Translations under genes and position numbers: made by a program
Source of the DNA: Limimaricola sp027213785
GTDB taxonomy: Bacteria; Pseudomonadota; Alphaproteobacteria; Rhodobacterales; Rhodobacteraceae
Direction of reading: 5' to 3'
Length of the DNA: 64,000 nucleotides
Assembly (NCBI RefSeq): GCF_050847355.1
Contig: NZ_CP193755.1
Coordinates: 3,100,001 to 3,164,000 of the forward strand
Notes under the pieces: model-generated
What the model was told of the DNA's origin: nothing
Seen by the model: only the letters and a program-made list of their open reading frames with translations
The model's database searches: none
Part shown: positions 10,185-18,468 of the stretch, piece by piece
How the letters are laid out: the number at the start of each line of letters is the position of its first letter
How positions within the stretch are numbered: position 1 is the stretch's first letter

Positions 10185-11411
10185 ATGGCCGCCCAGTGCG
10201 CCCCGAAGAAGGTCGTCCTCGCCTATTCCGGCGGTCTCGACACCTCGATCATCCTGAAATGGCTGCAGACCGAATATGGCTGCGAGGTGGTGACCTTCAC
10301 CGCCGATCTCGGCCAGGGCGAGGAGCTGGAGCCGGCGCGCAAGAAGGCCGAGATGATGGGCGCGACCTCGATCCATATCGAGGACCTGCGCGAGGAGTTC
10401 GTGCGCGACTTTGTCTTCCCGATGTTCCGCGCCAACGCGCTCTACGAGGGGCTCTACCTGCTCGGTACCTCGATCGCCCGGCCGCTGATCTCCAAGCGCC
10501 TTGTCGAGATCGCCGAGGCCGAGGGCGCCGACGCCGTGGCCCATGGCGCCACCGGCAAGGGCAACGACCAGGTCCGCTTCGAACTCGCGGCCTACGCGCT
10601 CAACCCCGAGATCAAGGTGATCGCGCCGTGGCGCGAATGGGACCTGACCTCGCGCACCCGGCTGATCGAGTTCGCCGAACAGCACCAGATCCCGATCGCC
10701 AAGGACAAGCGCGGCGAGGCGCCCTTCTCGGTCGACGCCAACCTGCTGCACACCTCCTCCGAGGGAAAGGTGCTGGAGAACCCGGCCGACGAGGCGCCGG
10801 ACTACGTCTACCAGCGCACCGTGAACCCCGAGGATGCCCCGAACGAGCCCGAGATCGTCGAGATCGGCTTCGAGAAGGGCGACGCGGTCTCGATCAATGG
10901 CGAGGCGATGAGCCCCGCGACGATCCTCACCAGGCTCAACGAGCTGGGCGGCAAGCACGGCGTGGGCCGGCTCGACCTCGTCGAGAACCGCTTCGTCGGG
11001 ATGAAGTCGCGCGGCATCTACGAGACGCCCGGTGGCACGATCCTGCTCGAGGCGCATCGCGGCATCGAGCAGATCACGCTGGATTCCGGCGCCGGTCACC
11101 TCAAGGATTCGATCATGCCGCGCTATGCCGAGCTGATCTACAACGGCTTCTGGTTCAGCCCCGAGCGCGAGATGCTGCAGGCGCTGATCGACAAGAGCCA
11201 GGAGCACGTCACCGGCACCGTCCGGCTGAAGCTCTACAAGGGCTCGGCGCGCACCATCGCCCGCTGGTCCGATCACAGCCTCTATTCCGAGGCGCATGTG
11301 ACCTTCGAGGAAGACGCCGGCGCCTATGATCAGGTCGACGCCAAGGGCTTCATCCAGCTCAACGCGCTGCGGCTGAAGCTGCTTGCCGCCCGGAATCGTC
11401 GGGTGAAGTGA
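10185..11411 (+). CDS. argG: Argininosuccinate synthase
   Basis: This 408-residue enzyme joins citrulline and aspartate with ATP, the penultimate step of arginine synthesis. The N-type ATP pyrophosphatase loop 'AYSGGLDTS' is at residues 13-21, and 'GRGND..RFE'-like substrate loops follow ('ATGKGNDQVRFE'). Length is normal for the family. The ATG at 10185 has AGGAGA eight bases upstream; a TTG two codons earlier is less likely. Confidence 0.97.
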   Translation: MAAQCAPKKVVLAYSGGLDTSIILKWLQTEYGCEVVTFTADLGQGEELEPARKKAEMMGATSIHIEDLREEFVRDFVFPMFRANALYEGLYLLGTSIARPLISKRLVEIAEAEGADAVAHGATGKGNDQVRFELAAYALNPEIKVIAPWREWDLTSRTRLIEFAEQHQIPIAKDKRGEAPFSVDANLLHTSSEGKVLENPADEAPDYVYQRTVNPEDAPNEPEIVEIGFEKGDAVSINGEAMSPATILTRLNELGGKHGVGRLDLVENRFVGMKSRGIYETPGGTILLEAHRGIEQITLDSGAGHLKDSIMPRYAELIYNGFWFSPEREMLQALIDKSQEHVTGTVRLKLYKGSARTIARWSDHSLYSEAHVTFEEDAGAYDQVDAKGFIQLNALRLKLLAARNRRVK

Positions 11412-11572
11412 CCTGTCGGCGCCGGGCCCTCGGGCGCGGCGCCGGTCGACAGGGCGGGATTTGCGTATTTGAGGAACAAAGTGGCCAGGGGTCACGCCCG
11501 GATCACGCAGCATTGTCTTGCGGCATCGGCAGCCTGCGACAGCATGGGGGACGACCGGACAGGGAGTTTGCC

Positions 11573-12214
11573 ATGCTACGCCACAGGATTTCGTGCCTTG
11601 CCGCCACCTTGGCCCTCATCGCGCCGATGGCGCAGGCGCAGGCCACCGAGACCATCACCGTCGCGGGCGGCTGCTTCTGGTGCGTCGAGGCCGATTTCGA
11701 GAAGGTCGATGGCGTGATCGAGGCGGTGTCGGGCTTTGCGGGCGGCGACACCGCGAACCCGACCTATGAGCAGGTGACCGGCGGCGGCACCGGCCATTAC
11801 GAGGTGGTCGAGATCACCTACGATCCCTCGAAGGTGCAGGCGCGGCAGCTCTACGACCTGTTCTTCCGCTCGATCGACCCGACCGATGCGGGCGGCCAGT
11901 TCTGCGACCGGGGCCCATCTTACCGCACCGCGATCTTCGCGGATGCGGGGGATCGGGCCGCCGCCGAGGCCGCCAAGCGGGCGGCCGAGCAGGCGCTGGG
12001 CCGCGAGATCGTCACGCCGATCCTCGGCGACGCGCCATTCTATCCCGCCGGCAGCTATCACCAGGACTACTACAAATCCTCCGAGCGGCTTGCCGTTTCC
12101 TCGGTCGGGCTCTTCGTGCCGAAATCCGAGGCCTACAAGCGCTACCGCGAGGGCTGCGGACGGGATTTCCGGGTGCGCGAGCTGTGGGGCACGGATGCGC
12201 CTTTCGTGAACTGA
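11573..12214 (+). CDS. msrA: Peptide methionine-S-sulfoxide reductase MsrA, exported form
   Basis: The 213-residue protein reduces methionine-S-sulfoxide in proteins. The catalytic motif GCFWC is at residues 33-37, preceded by a 24-residue signal peptide (hydrophobic core 'LAATLALIAPMAQAQA'), so this copy is probably periplasmic. Further family motifs are 'YDPSKV', 'QFCDRGPSYRTAIF' and 'FYPAGSYHQDYY'. A C-terminal Cys in 'REGCGRDF' may be the resolving residue. It converges with the HD gene, six bases away. The 160 bp before it hold no evident gene. Confidence 0.93.
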   Translation: MLRHRISCLAATLALIAPMAQAQATETITVAGGCFWCVEADFEKVDGVIEAVSGFAGGDTANPTYEQVTGGGTGHYEVVEITYDPSKVQARQLYDLFFRSIDPTDAGGQFCDRGPSYRTAIFADAGDRAAAEAAKRAAEQALGREIVTPILGDAPFYPAGSYHQDYYKSSERLAVSSVGLFVPKSEAYKRYREGCGRDFRVRELWGTDAPFVN

Positions 12215-12219
12215 AGACC

Positions 12220-12819
12220 CTAGATCAGCGCGATCAGGTCCTCGTGGCGGGCCACGAAGCCCTCGCGCGTCTCGCGCGGGGGTCTGAGCCGGATCTCGAA
12301 GCGCGCGGCGAGGTCGCGGTCGAGCCTGCCGAACAGGCGGTCGGCCTCGCGCTCCGAGAAGCCAGCGATCCGCGTGGCTTCGAGCCAAGCGGAAATCTTG
12401 TCGGCCCGCTTGATCCGTTTCTTGAGCTCGGCTGGCAGCACCGCCGGCAGGCCGAAGCGCAGGTGGATCGCCGCCGTCAGCCGCGCGTCGAGCGCCCCGT
12501 AGCCCGGCCCCACCGCCGCCTTCACCGGCGAGATCATGTCGCCGATCACGTATTCGGGCGCGTCGTGCAGGAGCGCCGCCAACCTGTCGCGCGGGCCCGC
12601 CGCCGGGTAGCAATGCGCGAAGATCTCCTCGACCAGCAGCGAATGCTCGGCCACCGAATAGGCGAAATCGCCACGGGTCTGGCCGTTCCACCGCGCCACG
12701 AAGGCGAGCCCATGGGCGATGTCGGAAATCTCGATGTCCATCGGCGTCGGGTCGAGCAGGTCGAGCCTGCGCCCCGACAGCATCCGCTGCCAGGCCCGGG
12801 GCGCACGGGCACGGCTCAC
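12220..12819 (-). CDS. HD-domain phosphohydrolase (YfbR-like)
   Basis: The 199-residue protein has the HD metal motif spread over 'VAEHSLLVEE' and 'LLHDAPEYVIGD', with a conserved Lys/Asp pair in 'RADKISAWLEA'. The closest family is YfbR-like 5'-deoxynucleotidases and other HD hydrolases. The start is a GTG at 12819 that overlaps the TGA of the glycosyltransferase gene (GTGA), which argues for translational coupling. Upstream in-frame codons lie inside the glycosyltransferase and are not used. Substrate unknown. Confidence 0.8.
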   Translation of the reverse strand: MSRARAPRAWQRMLSGRRLDLLDPTPMDIEISDIAHGLAFVARWNGQTRGDFAYSVAEHSLLVEEIFAHCYPAAGPRDRLAALLHDAPEYVIGDMISPVKAAVGPGYGALDARLTAAIHLRFGLPAVLPAELKKRIKRADKISAWLEATRIAGFSEREADRLFGRLDRDLAARFEIRLRPPRETREGFVARHEDLIALI

Positions 12820-13856
12820 GCCACCTCCGCGGCGTCTATCAGCGCCTGCATCGCCGCCTGCCCCGAGGCGCCGATCGCGAGGCGCCGCGCCTTGTGGCGC
12901 ATCACCGCGACATGCGCGCGGCGGTGCAGCGCATCGAGCGGTCGCAATCGGAACACCGGGTTGGCCTCGAACCATGCGGCGCTGCCGCGACGGGCCTCGG
13001 GGGTGAAATCGGGTGACCATTGCGAAAGCGCCGCGAACCAATCGGGGTTCACCTCGCCCACCAGCGGTTCGTCTGCCAGCATCCACGGCTTGGCGCGCCC
13101 GGTGAAATGCAGGATATGCGGGTCGAACCGCTCGAGCAGGTCCGGGTGATGCCAATCCTCGTGATGCCAGTTCCACAACGGGCTGAGCGGCACGATCTCG
13201 TCCGCGAAGACCGCGTTGAGCGCGCCCTGATCGCCAAGCCGGTGCCGCTCCAGCAGGTCGTGATGCGCCTCGACATAGCCAAACAGGCGCTCGGCCACGC
13301 GCGCCTTCAGATGCGCCTCGATGTCGATCATCTGCACGCCCGACTGCCAATAGGCGCCGTTCGTCCCGGCAAAGGCACCGAGCACCCGCTCCGCGCGCGG
13401 GCTGACCGGGTGCGGGCGCTCCAGCAGGTCGGGCCGGTAGATGAAGGAGGCGACGGCAGCCAGCGGCACGCCGCGCGGCCGCCGCTCGAACAGGCCCTGC
13501 AGGCCGGGCCGCCGCATCCAGGTATCGGTGTCCATGTAGAACAGCGCGCCATATTCGTCGCGCAGGATCTCCGGCAGCAGGTGCCGGAAGAAGGTGCCGA
13601 CGGTGATCCGCGGATTGCCATGCCTGAACGGCGGGATCGCCGAGACGTCGATCCGCCGGAACCGGATCGGCCCCCGCCGCGCCACCTCGGGCACCGGGGT
13701 CAGATCCGGCGTGGCGATCACGATGTCGAAGCGCCGCTCCGGCTCGGCATGGTGGATGCCCATGGCGGCGGCATAGGCATAGGCGAGATGGCCCGCGTCG
13801 CAGGCGAAGATCGCGGCGTCGGGATGCTCGGCGGGGCGGGTGGCCGCATCGCTCAT
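12816..13856 (-). CDS. Glycosyltransferase family 8 protein
   Basis: The 346-residue protein has an N-terminal nucleotide-sugar fold beginning 'DAAIFACDAGHLAYAYA', the metal-binding D-T-D in 'ALFYMDTDTW', and the C-terminal GT8 motif H-x2-G-x2-KPW as 'HFTGRAKPW'. GT8 enzymes are retaining transferases of galactose or glucose, often in lipopolysaccharide cores or capsules. It overlaps the next upstream GT8 gene by 4 bp. The two proteins resemble each other in layout, and an ancient duplication is likely. Confidence 0.85.
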   Translation of the reverse strand: MSDAATRPAEHPDAAIFACDAGHLAYAYAAAMGIHHAEPERRFDIVIATPDLTPVPEVARRGPIRFRRIDVSAIPPFRHGNPRITVGTFFRHLLPEILRDEYGALFYMDTDTWMRRPGLQGLFERRPRGVPLAAVASFIYRPDLLERPHPVSPRAERVLGAFAGTNGAYWQSGVQMIDIEAHLKARVAERLFGYVEAHHDLLERHRLGDQGALNAVFADEIVPLSPLWNWHHEDWHHPDLLERFDPHILHFTGRAKPWMLADEPLVGEVNPDWFAALSQWSPDFTPEARRGSAAWFEANPVFRLRPLDALHRRAHVAVMRHKARRLAIGASGQAAMQALIDAAEVA

Positions 13857-14815
13857 GCGCGCACCGTCAGATCGTCGGGAAACCGCGCGAGATAGCGCGC
13901 CATCGCCGGCGCCGCGACCAGATGCTTGAGCAGGTGCTTGCGCATCAGCCGCGCGTCATGGGCGGGTCCGGGTCCCACCGGGACAGGGGGCCGGTCGGGC
14001 CAGTGCCGCGCCAGAAAGGCGCCCATCTCGCGGGCGAAGCGGGGCGGCAGCTCGCCCTCGGCATCCTTCCACGGTTTTCGCTTGCCGATGAAATGCACCA
14101 CATGCGCGGTCTGCATCGCTTCGAAGAAGCGCGAGGCCCAGGTGTATTGCCAGTTCCATGCGGGCGAGAGCTCGGCCCAGTCACCCTGCAGCACCGCGTT
14201 GTAGAGATTCTGGTCGTGCCGGATCATCCGCCCTGCTTCGGCCCGGCCCAGCGCCACGCAGCGCGCCAGCAGATCGGCCTCCAGATAGCGCGGCACGTCC
14301 ATCAGGAGCACACCCGCGTTGAAATAGCGTGCCACCGGCAGGCCCAGCACCCGGAACTGCGCCGGCCGCCGGCTCGGCGTGCGCCATTGGGTGTTGTCGC
14401 GGACCGCGCCCAGCGGGCGGCCGCCCAGATCCACCGAGAGCAACGCCGAGAAATCGCCGCCCTGCACGTGGATGTCGCTGTCGAGATAGAGGATGCGGTC
14501 GTAATCCGCGCCGAGCGCCTGTGGCAGCGCGAGGCGGAGATAGACATCCGGGCTGCGGCCGGGATCGAGCCGGAGCCCCTCGAACATGTCACCCACATCG
14601 ACTTGGCAAAGCCGGATGTCGAGATGCGCGAGGCTGGCCGGGATCTCGACCGGCGAGACGCCGGTGCACAGGCAGATGTCGAAATCGCGTTCGGGATGCA
14701 GCGCGGCGATGCGCGAGATCGCGAAGAGCGCATAGGGCAGATAGCCCTCGTCGCAGGCGAACACCACCGCGCGGCGGTGCCGCGCCGGCCGGTCGCTCGT
14801 GCAGGTCATTCCCAT
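13853..14815 (-). CDS. Glycosyltransferase family 8 protein
   Basis: The 320-residue GT8 enzyme shows 'AVVFACDEGYLPYALFAI' at the N-terminus, the D-S-D metal motif in 'RILYLDSDIHV', and 'HFIGKRKPW' near the C-terminus. It heads a leftward operon GT8-GT8-HD. The ATG at 14815 is preceded by GGGAGAG at a good distance; an ATG two codons later is also possible. Acceptor and donor are unknown, but a surface polysaccharide or lipopolysaccharide role is the usual one. Confidence 0.87.
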   Translation of the reverse strand: MGMTCTSDRPARHRRAVVFACDEGYLPYALFAISRIAALHPERDFDICLCTGVSPVEIPASLAHLDIRLCQVDVGDMFEGLRLDPGRSPDVYLRLALPQALGADYDRILYLDSDIHVQGGDFSALLSVDLGGRPLGAVRDNTQWRTPSRRPAQFRVLGLPVARYFNAGVLLMDVPRYLEADLLARCVALGRAEAGRMIRHDQNLYNAVLQGDWAELSPAWNWQYTWASRFFEAMQTAHVVHFIGKRKPWKDAEGELPPRFAREMGAFLARHWPDRPPVPVGPGPAHDARLMRKHLLKHLVAAPAMARYLARFPDDLTVRA

Positions 14816-14920
14816 CGGCGCTCTCCCGGTACTGGCCGGTGATGCGCTAGCACGACGCGCCGACCCGCTTCAACGCCGCCGCGATTGCCAAGCCGCCGAG
14901 GGGGATGCTACGTCAAGCGA

Positions 14921-14933
14921 GGGACACGTCCCC
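14921..14933. promoter_or_regulatory. Hairpin in the ahcY leader
   Basis: GGGAC-AC-GTCCC (14921-14932) can form a small hairpin 20 bases before the ahcY start, or the TCCCC can pair with GGGGA at 14901-14905. The two pairings exclude each other. No known SAH or SAM riboswitch consensus was recognised. Confidence 0.2.
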
Positions 14934-14951
14934 TGCGTGAGGAGGCCCCGC

Positions 14952-16343
14952 ATGGATCGCGATCACATCGTCAAGGACATCTCGCTGGCCGATTGGGGCC
15001 GCAAGGAGATCGAGATCGCGGAAACCGAGATGCCGGGGCTGATGGCGCTGCGCGCGGAATATGGCGACAGCCGGCCGCTGCAAGGCGCGCGCATCGCCGG
15101 ATCGCTGCACATGACGATCCAGACCGCCGTGCTGATCGAGACCCTGATCGCGCTGGGCGCCGAGGTACGATGGGCCTCGTGCAACATCTTCTCGACACAG
15201 GACCACGCCGCCGCCGCCATCGCCCGAGCCGGCACGCCGGTCTTCGCGGTGAAGGGCGAGAGCCTCGCCGAGTACTGGGCCTATACCGACCGGATCTTCC
15301 AGTTCGACGAGGGCGCGAACCTGATCCTCGACGATGGCGGCGACGCCACGATGTACATCCTCACGGGGGCGCGGGTCGAGGCGGGCGAAACCGGGCTGAT
15401 CGAGGTGCCGACCTCCGAGGAGGAAAACGCGCTGTTCGACCAGATCCGCAAACGGCTCGACCAGAGCCCCGGCTGGTTCACCCGGCAGCGCGACGCGCTG
15501 CGCGGCGTCTCCGAGGAGACCACGACCGGCGTGCACAGGCTCTACGAGCTGCACCGCGAGGGGCGGCTGCCCTTCCCGGCGATCAACGTGAACGACAGCG
15601 TCACCAAGTCGAAATTCGACAACCGCTATGGCTGCCGCGAGAGCCTCGTCGATGGTATCCGTCGCGCCACCGACACGATGATGGCCGGCAAGGTCGCGGT
15701 GGTCTGCGGCTATGGCGATGTCGGCAAGGGCTCGGCCGCGAGCCTGCGCGGCGCCGGCGCGCGGGTGAAGGTCACCGAGGCCGACCCGATCTGCGCGCTG
15801 CAGGCGGCGATGGATGGCTACGAGGTGGTGCTGCTCGAGGACGAGGTGGCGACGGCCGACATCTTCGTCACCGCCACCGGCAACCGCGACGTGATCCGCA
15901 TCGAGCACATGCGCGAGATGAAGGATATGGCGATCCTCGGCAATATCGGCCATTTCGACAACGAGATCCAGGTCGCCGCGTTGCGCAACCACAAATGGAC
16001 CCGGATCAAGGATCAGGTCGACATGGTCGAGATGCCCTCGGGCAACCGGATCATCCTGCTCTCCGAAGGGCGGCTCCTCAATCTCGGCAACGCCACCGGC
16101 CACCCCTCCTTCGTGATGTCGGCCAGCTTCACCAACCAGGTGCTGGCGCAGATCGAGCTCTGGACCAGGGGACAGGAGTATCGGCCCGGCGTCTTCCTGC
16201 TGCCCAAGGCGCTCGACGAGAAGGTGGCGCGGCTGCATCTGGCACGGGTCGGCGCGAAGCTGACGGAGCTCAGGCGGGAGCAGGCCGACTATATCGGCGT
16301 GCCGGTCGAGGGCCCGTTCAAGCCCGAGCATTACCGCTACTAG
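14952..16343 (+). CDS. ahcY: Adenosylhomocysteinase
   Basis: The 463-residue enzyme splits S-adenosylhomocysteine into adenosine and homocysteine, closing the methyl cycle. Clear signatures are 'GSLHMTIQTAVLIETL', 'SCNIFSTQDHAAAAIA', 'VNDSVTKSKFDNRYGCRES' and the NAD loop 'GYGDVGKGSA'. It ends 'PFKPEHYRY', typical of the family. The ATG has GGAGG at a normal distance. In Rhodobacter relatives ahcY is close to regA; here it is 10 kb from it. It converges with a membrane protein gene three bases away. Confidence 0.97.
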   Translation: MDRDHIVKDISLADWGRKEIEIAETEMPGLMALRAEYGDSRPLQGARIAGSLHMTIQTAVLIETLIALGAEVRWASCNIFSTQDHAAAAIARAGTPVFAVKGESLAEYWAYTDRIFQFDEGANLILDDGGDATMYILTGARVEAGETGLIEVPTSEEENALFDQIRKRLDQSPGWFTRQRDALRGVSEETTTGVHRLYELHREGRLPFPAINVNDSVTKSKFDNRYGCRESLVDGIRRATDTMMAGKVAVVCGYGDVGKGSAASLRGAGARVKVTEADPICALQAAMDGYEVVLLEDEVATADIFVTATGNRDVIRIEHMREMKDMAILGNIGHFDNEIQVAALRNHKWTRIKDQVDMVEMPSGNRIILLSEGRLLNLGNATGHPSFVMSASFTNQVLAQIELWTRGQEYRPGVFLLPKALDEKVARLHLARVGAKLTELRREQADYIGVPVEGPFKPEHYRY

Positions 16344-16346
16344 CGA

Positions 16347-17084
16347 TCAGGCGAGGATCAGCAGCGCCGCGTAGAGCCCGGCACCCAGCGCGAAGGCCCA
16401 GAGACGGCTCTCGCGCTCCTCCGGCAGCTCCTCCTTGATGACGTTGAGCACCACCGAACCGGCCAGGAAACCGAACGCCCCAGCGATCCAGCCCTGCGGA
16501 ATCTCGTAGCCGAGGCTCGCCGCGAAACCGAGCAGCACCGCCGCCGCCAGCAGCCAGCGCCCCTCGCGCAGGTATCTCGGGCCGTGATGGGCATAGAGCG
16601 CCCGGTCGTTGACGACGAAATGCAGCCCCAGCGCCAAGGCATAGAGCAGCATGCCGCCCAGTCCTTCCTCGCGCAGCTGCTCTTCGAGCAGGTAGCCCAC
16701 GAGGAAGTTGTAGATCGCGAAGCCCGCCAGATGCAGCCAGAACGCCCCGGCCGCGGATTCCGTCGCGCGGCGGTGCCCGGCATGGCGCTGCGCCATGCGC
16801 TCCAGCGCGTAGAACACCACGAGGCCGCTCAGCGCCAGGAGGTAGATCCAGACCTCGAGCGCGCCCTCCTCGGTTTCGCCCTCGCCGGCAAGTTCACCGA
16901 ACTCGGCCAGTTCGGGCAGGAGATGCACGAAGACATAGGCGACCGAGACGCCCCCCGCGGTCGAAAGCCAGACGCTGCGCGGCGTACGGTCGAGAAAGAC
17001 CAGCCGGGGGCTCAGCAGATGCACCGATGCGAAGATCAACGCCACGAGGGCGGCGCCGATCTGATTGCCGATCGCGATCTCCAT
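16347..17084 (-). CDS. ZIP-like integral membrane protein
   Basis: The 245-residue protein has about eight predicted membrane helices. An early 'VAYVFVHLLPELAEF' segment and a late 'GSVVLNVIKEELPEE' segment resemble the paired helices of the ZIP metal transporter superfamily, and 'GLHFVVNDRALYAHH' contributes His and Asp residues in the middle. The classic HxxxE metal motif of ZIP helix 5 is not evident, so transport of metal is uncertain. Not assigned to a named subfamily. Confidence 0.65.
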   Translation of the reverse strand: MEIAIGNQIGAALVALIFASVHLLSPRLVFLDRTPRSVWLSTAGGVSVAYVFVHLLPELAEFGELAGEGETEEGALEVWIYLLALSGLVVFYALERMAQRHAGHRRATESAAGAFWLHLAGFAIYNFLVGYLLEEQLREEGLGGMLLYALALGLHFVVNDRALYAHHGPRYLREGRWLLAAAVLLGFAASLGYEIPQGWIAGAFGFLAGSVVLNVIKEELPEERESRLWAFALGAGLYAALLILA

Positions 17085-17323
17085 GGCGGGCCTCCTGCGT
17101 CGTATCCCCTTCCCAAACGGCAGGATATCCGGGCAGTTCCCGACAAGACGCGGGGCATTCGAACCGACTTCGCGACATCGGAACGTTGCGTCGAATCCCG
17201 CTCCGGCCTAAGCAGGTAACGTCGGCCAGGACGGCCAGACCCCAGTTTTCGCAGATCCGCCGGGTGGGAGTCCGCGGGTGAGAACGGGGGTGCTGGCGAC
17301 CCCGCCGCCCCCCGTATGCCGCC

Positions 17324-17719
17324 TCAGAACAGCCCGAGCACCAGTCCCATCACCGCGCAGCCCAGCGCGGCATAGCCGCCATCGATCCCCGCCAGGAACC
17401 ATGGCCGGTTCGAGTAACCGATGTTGAGCGTGATCCACGGCGCGATGAACAGCGCTCCGACCGCCAGCCCGCCGAAAAAGCCGCCGATCGGCGTCGCGAT
17501 CCCCGCCAGCCCGAAGCCGTAGCGCATCGTGGCCGCGATGATCAGCATCGCGATGAAGGAAACGAGATAGGGCACCGGCGAGCCGCTGTTGGCCGGTTTG
17601 CCGTCGGCGCCCACCGGGACCCCGGAGGCCGCCATCCACGGCTTGGCCAGCGCCATGTACCACACCGCGCCCAGCGCGAAGGAGGCCAGCGCCGCCAGCA
17701 GGATCGAGAGTATCGCCAT
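17324..17719 (-). CDS. DUF1761 family membrane protein
   Basis: The 131-residue protein has four hydrophobic segments and starts 'MAILSILLAALASFALGAVWYMAL', where the 'GAVWY' turn is typical of DUF1761. 'FIAPWITLNIGYSNRPWFL' in the third segment also fits. Function is unknown. About 240 bp between it and the ZIP-like gene contain no recognisable gene. Confidence 0.75.
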   Translation of the reverse strand: MAILSILLAALASFALGAVWYMALAKPWMAASGVPVGADGKPANSGSPVPYLVSFIAMLIIAATMRYGFGLAGIATPIGGFFGGLAVGALFIAPWITLNIGYSNRPWFLAGIDGGYAALGCAVMGLVLGLF

Positions 17720-17770
17720 ACGAGGTCCCTCCGGGTTTTGTCCCAGAGTGCCGCGTTTGCCGGCCGGGCG

Positions 17771-18196
17771 CTATGCCTCGGCCAGAGATCCCGCGAGTTC
17801 GTGGATCACGCGCCACTCATCCTCGGTCACCGGCTGCACCGAAAGGCGCGAATTGTTCACCAGCACCATCTGCGCCAGCCGCGGCTCGGCCTTGATCTCG
17901 TCGAGGCTCACCGCCCGGCCCAGCTTGTAGAGCGCGCGGATGTCGACGCATTCCCAGCGCGGATCCTCGGTCGAGCTGTCGGGATGGATCGTGGCGCAGA
18001 CTTCGACCACGCCCACCGCCTCCTTGCCGATGTTCGAATGATAGAAGAAGCCGCGGTCGCCGATCTTCATCTCGCGCATGAAGTTGCGGGCCTGGTAGTT
18101 GCGGATCCCGTCCCACTCCTCGCCGGCCTCGCCCTTGGCGACCTGCTGGTCCCAGCTCCAGACGTTCGGCTCGGATTTGAACAGCCAGTAGCGCAT
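17771..18196 (-). CDS. EVE domain protein
   Basis: The 141-residue protein is a single EVE domain: 'MRYWLFKSEPNVWSWDQ' at the start, 'WDGIRNYQARNFMREMK' and 'FFYHSN' follow in family order. EVE proteins are PUA-like and may bind modified nucleotides in DNA or RNA. Its ATG shares the A of the yciI stop (TGATG), so it is the last gene of the tsaD-gpsA-yciI-EVE operon. Confidence 0.9.
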   Translation of the reverse strand: MRYWLFKSEPNVWSWDQQVAKGEAGEEWDGIRNYQARNFMREMKIGDRGFFYHSNIGKEAVGVVEVCATIHPDSSTEDPRWECVDIRALYKLGRAVSLDEIKAEPRLAQMVLVNNSRLSVQPVTEDEWRVIHELAGSLAEA

Positions 18197-18468
18197 CAGC
18201 CGATCACCTTCTTCCAGGCGCGGATCTCGACGCTCTCGAACAGCCCGGCCCGGGCATAGGGGTCGTTCTCGGCCCAGTCCTGCGCCGCCTGCAGATCCGC
18301 CACGTCGAGGATCACCAGCGATCCGTCCATCTCGCCATTCACGTCGAGGAACGGCCCGGCCATGGTCACCACGCCGGTGGCCTCGATATACTCCAGATGC
18401 GCCTCGCGGGTGTCCTTGCGGATCTGCAGCGCGCCCGGCTTGTCGCGGGTGATCAGGGCAAAGCTCAT
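18196..18468 (-). CDS. YciI family protein
   Basis: The 90-residue protein matches the YCII family: a ferredoxin-like fold with 'REAHLEYIEATG', 'AGPFLD' and 'WAENDPYARAGLFESVEIRAW'. The conserved His and Asp are present. Molecular function is not established for the family. It overlaps gpsA by 4 bp and the EVE gene by 1 bp. Confidence 0.88.
   Translation of the reverse strand: MSFALITRDKPGALQIRKDTREAHLEYIEATGVVTMAGPFLDVNGEMDGSLVILDVADLQAAQDWAENDPYARAGLFESVEIRAWKKVIG

Noticed and set aside
14816..14951. SAH or SAM riboswitch upstream of ahcY
   Set aside because: The leader has a CCGAGG and local hairpins, but the conserved core and pseudoknot of known classes could not be aligned; kept only as a low-interest structural note.
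17085..17323. Gap between the ZIP-like and DUF1761 genes
   Set aside because: No frame with start signal or known motif, no tRNA or clear terminator seen.
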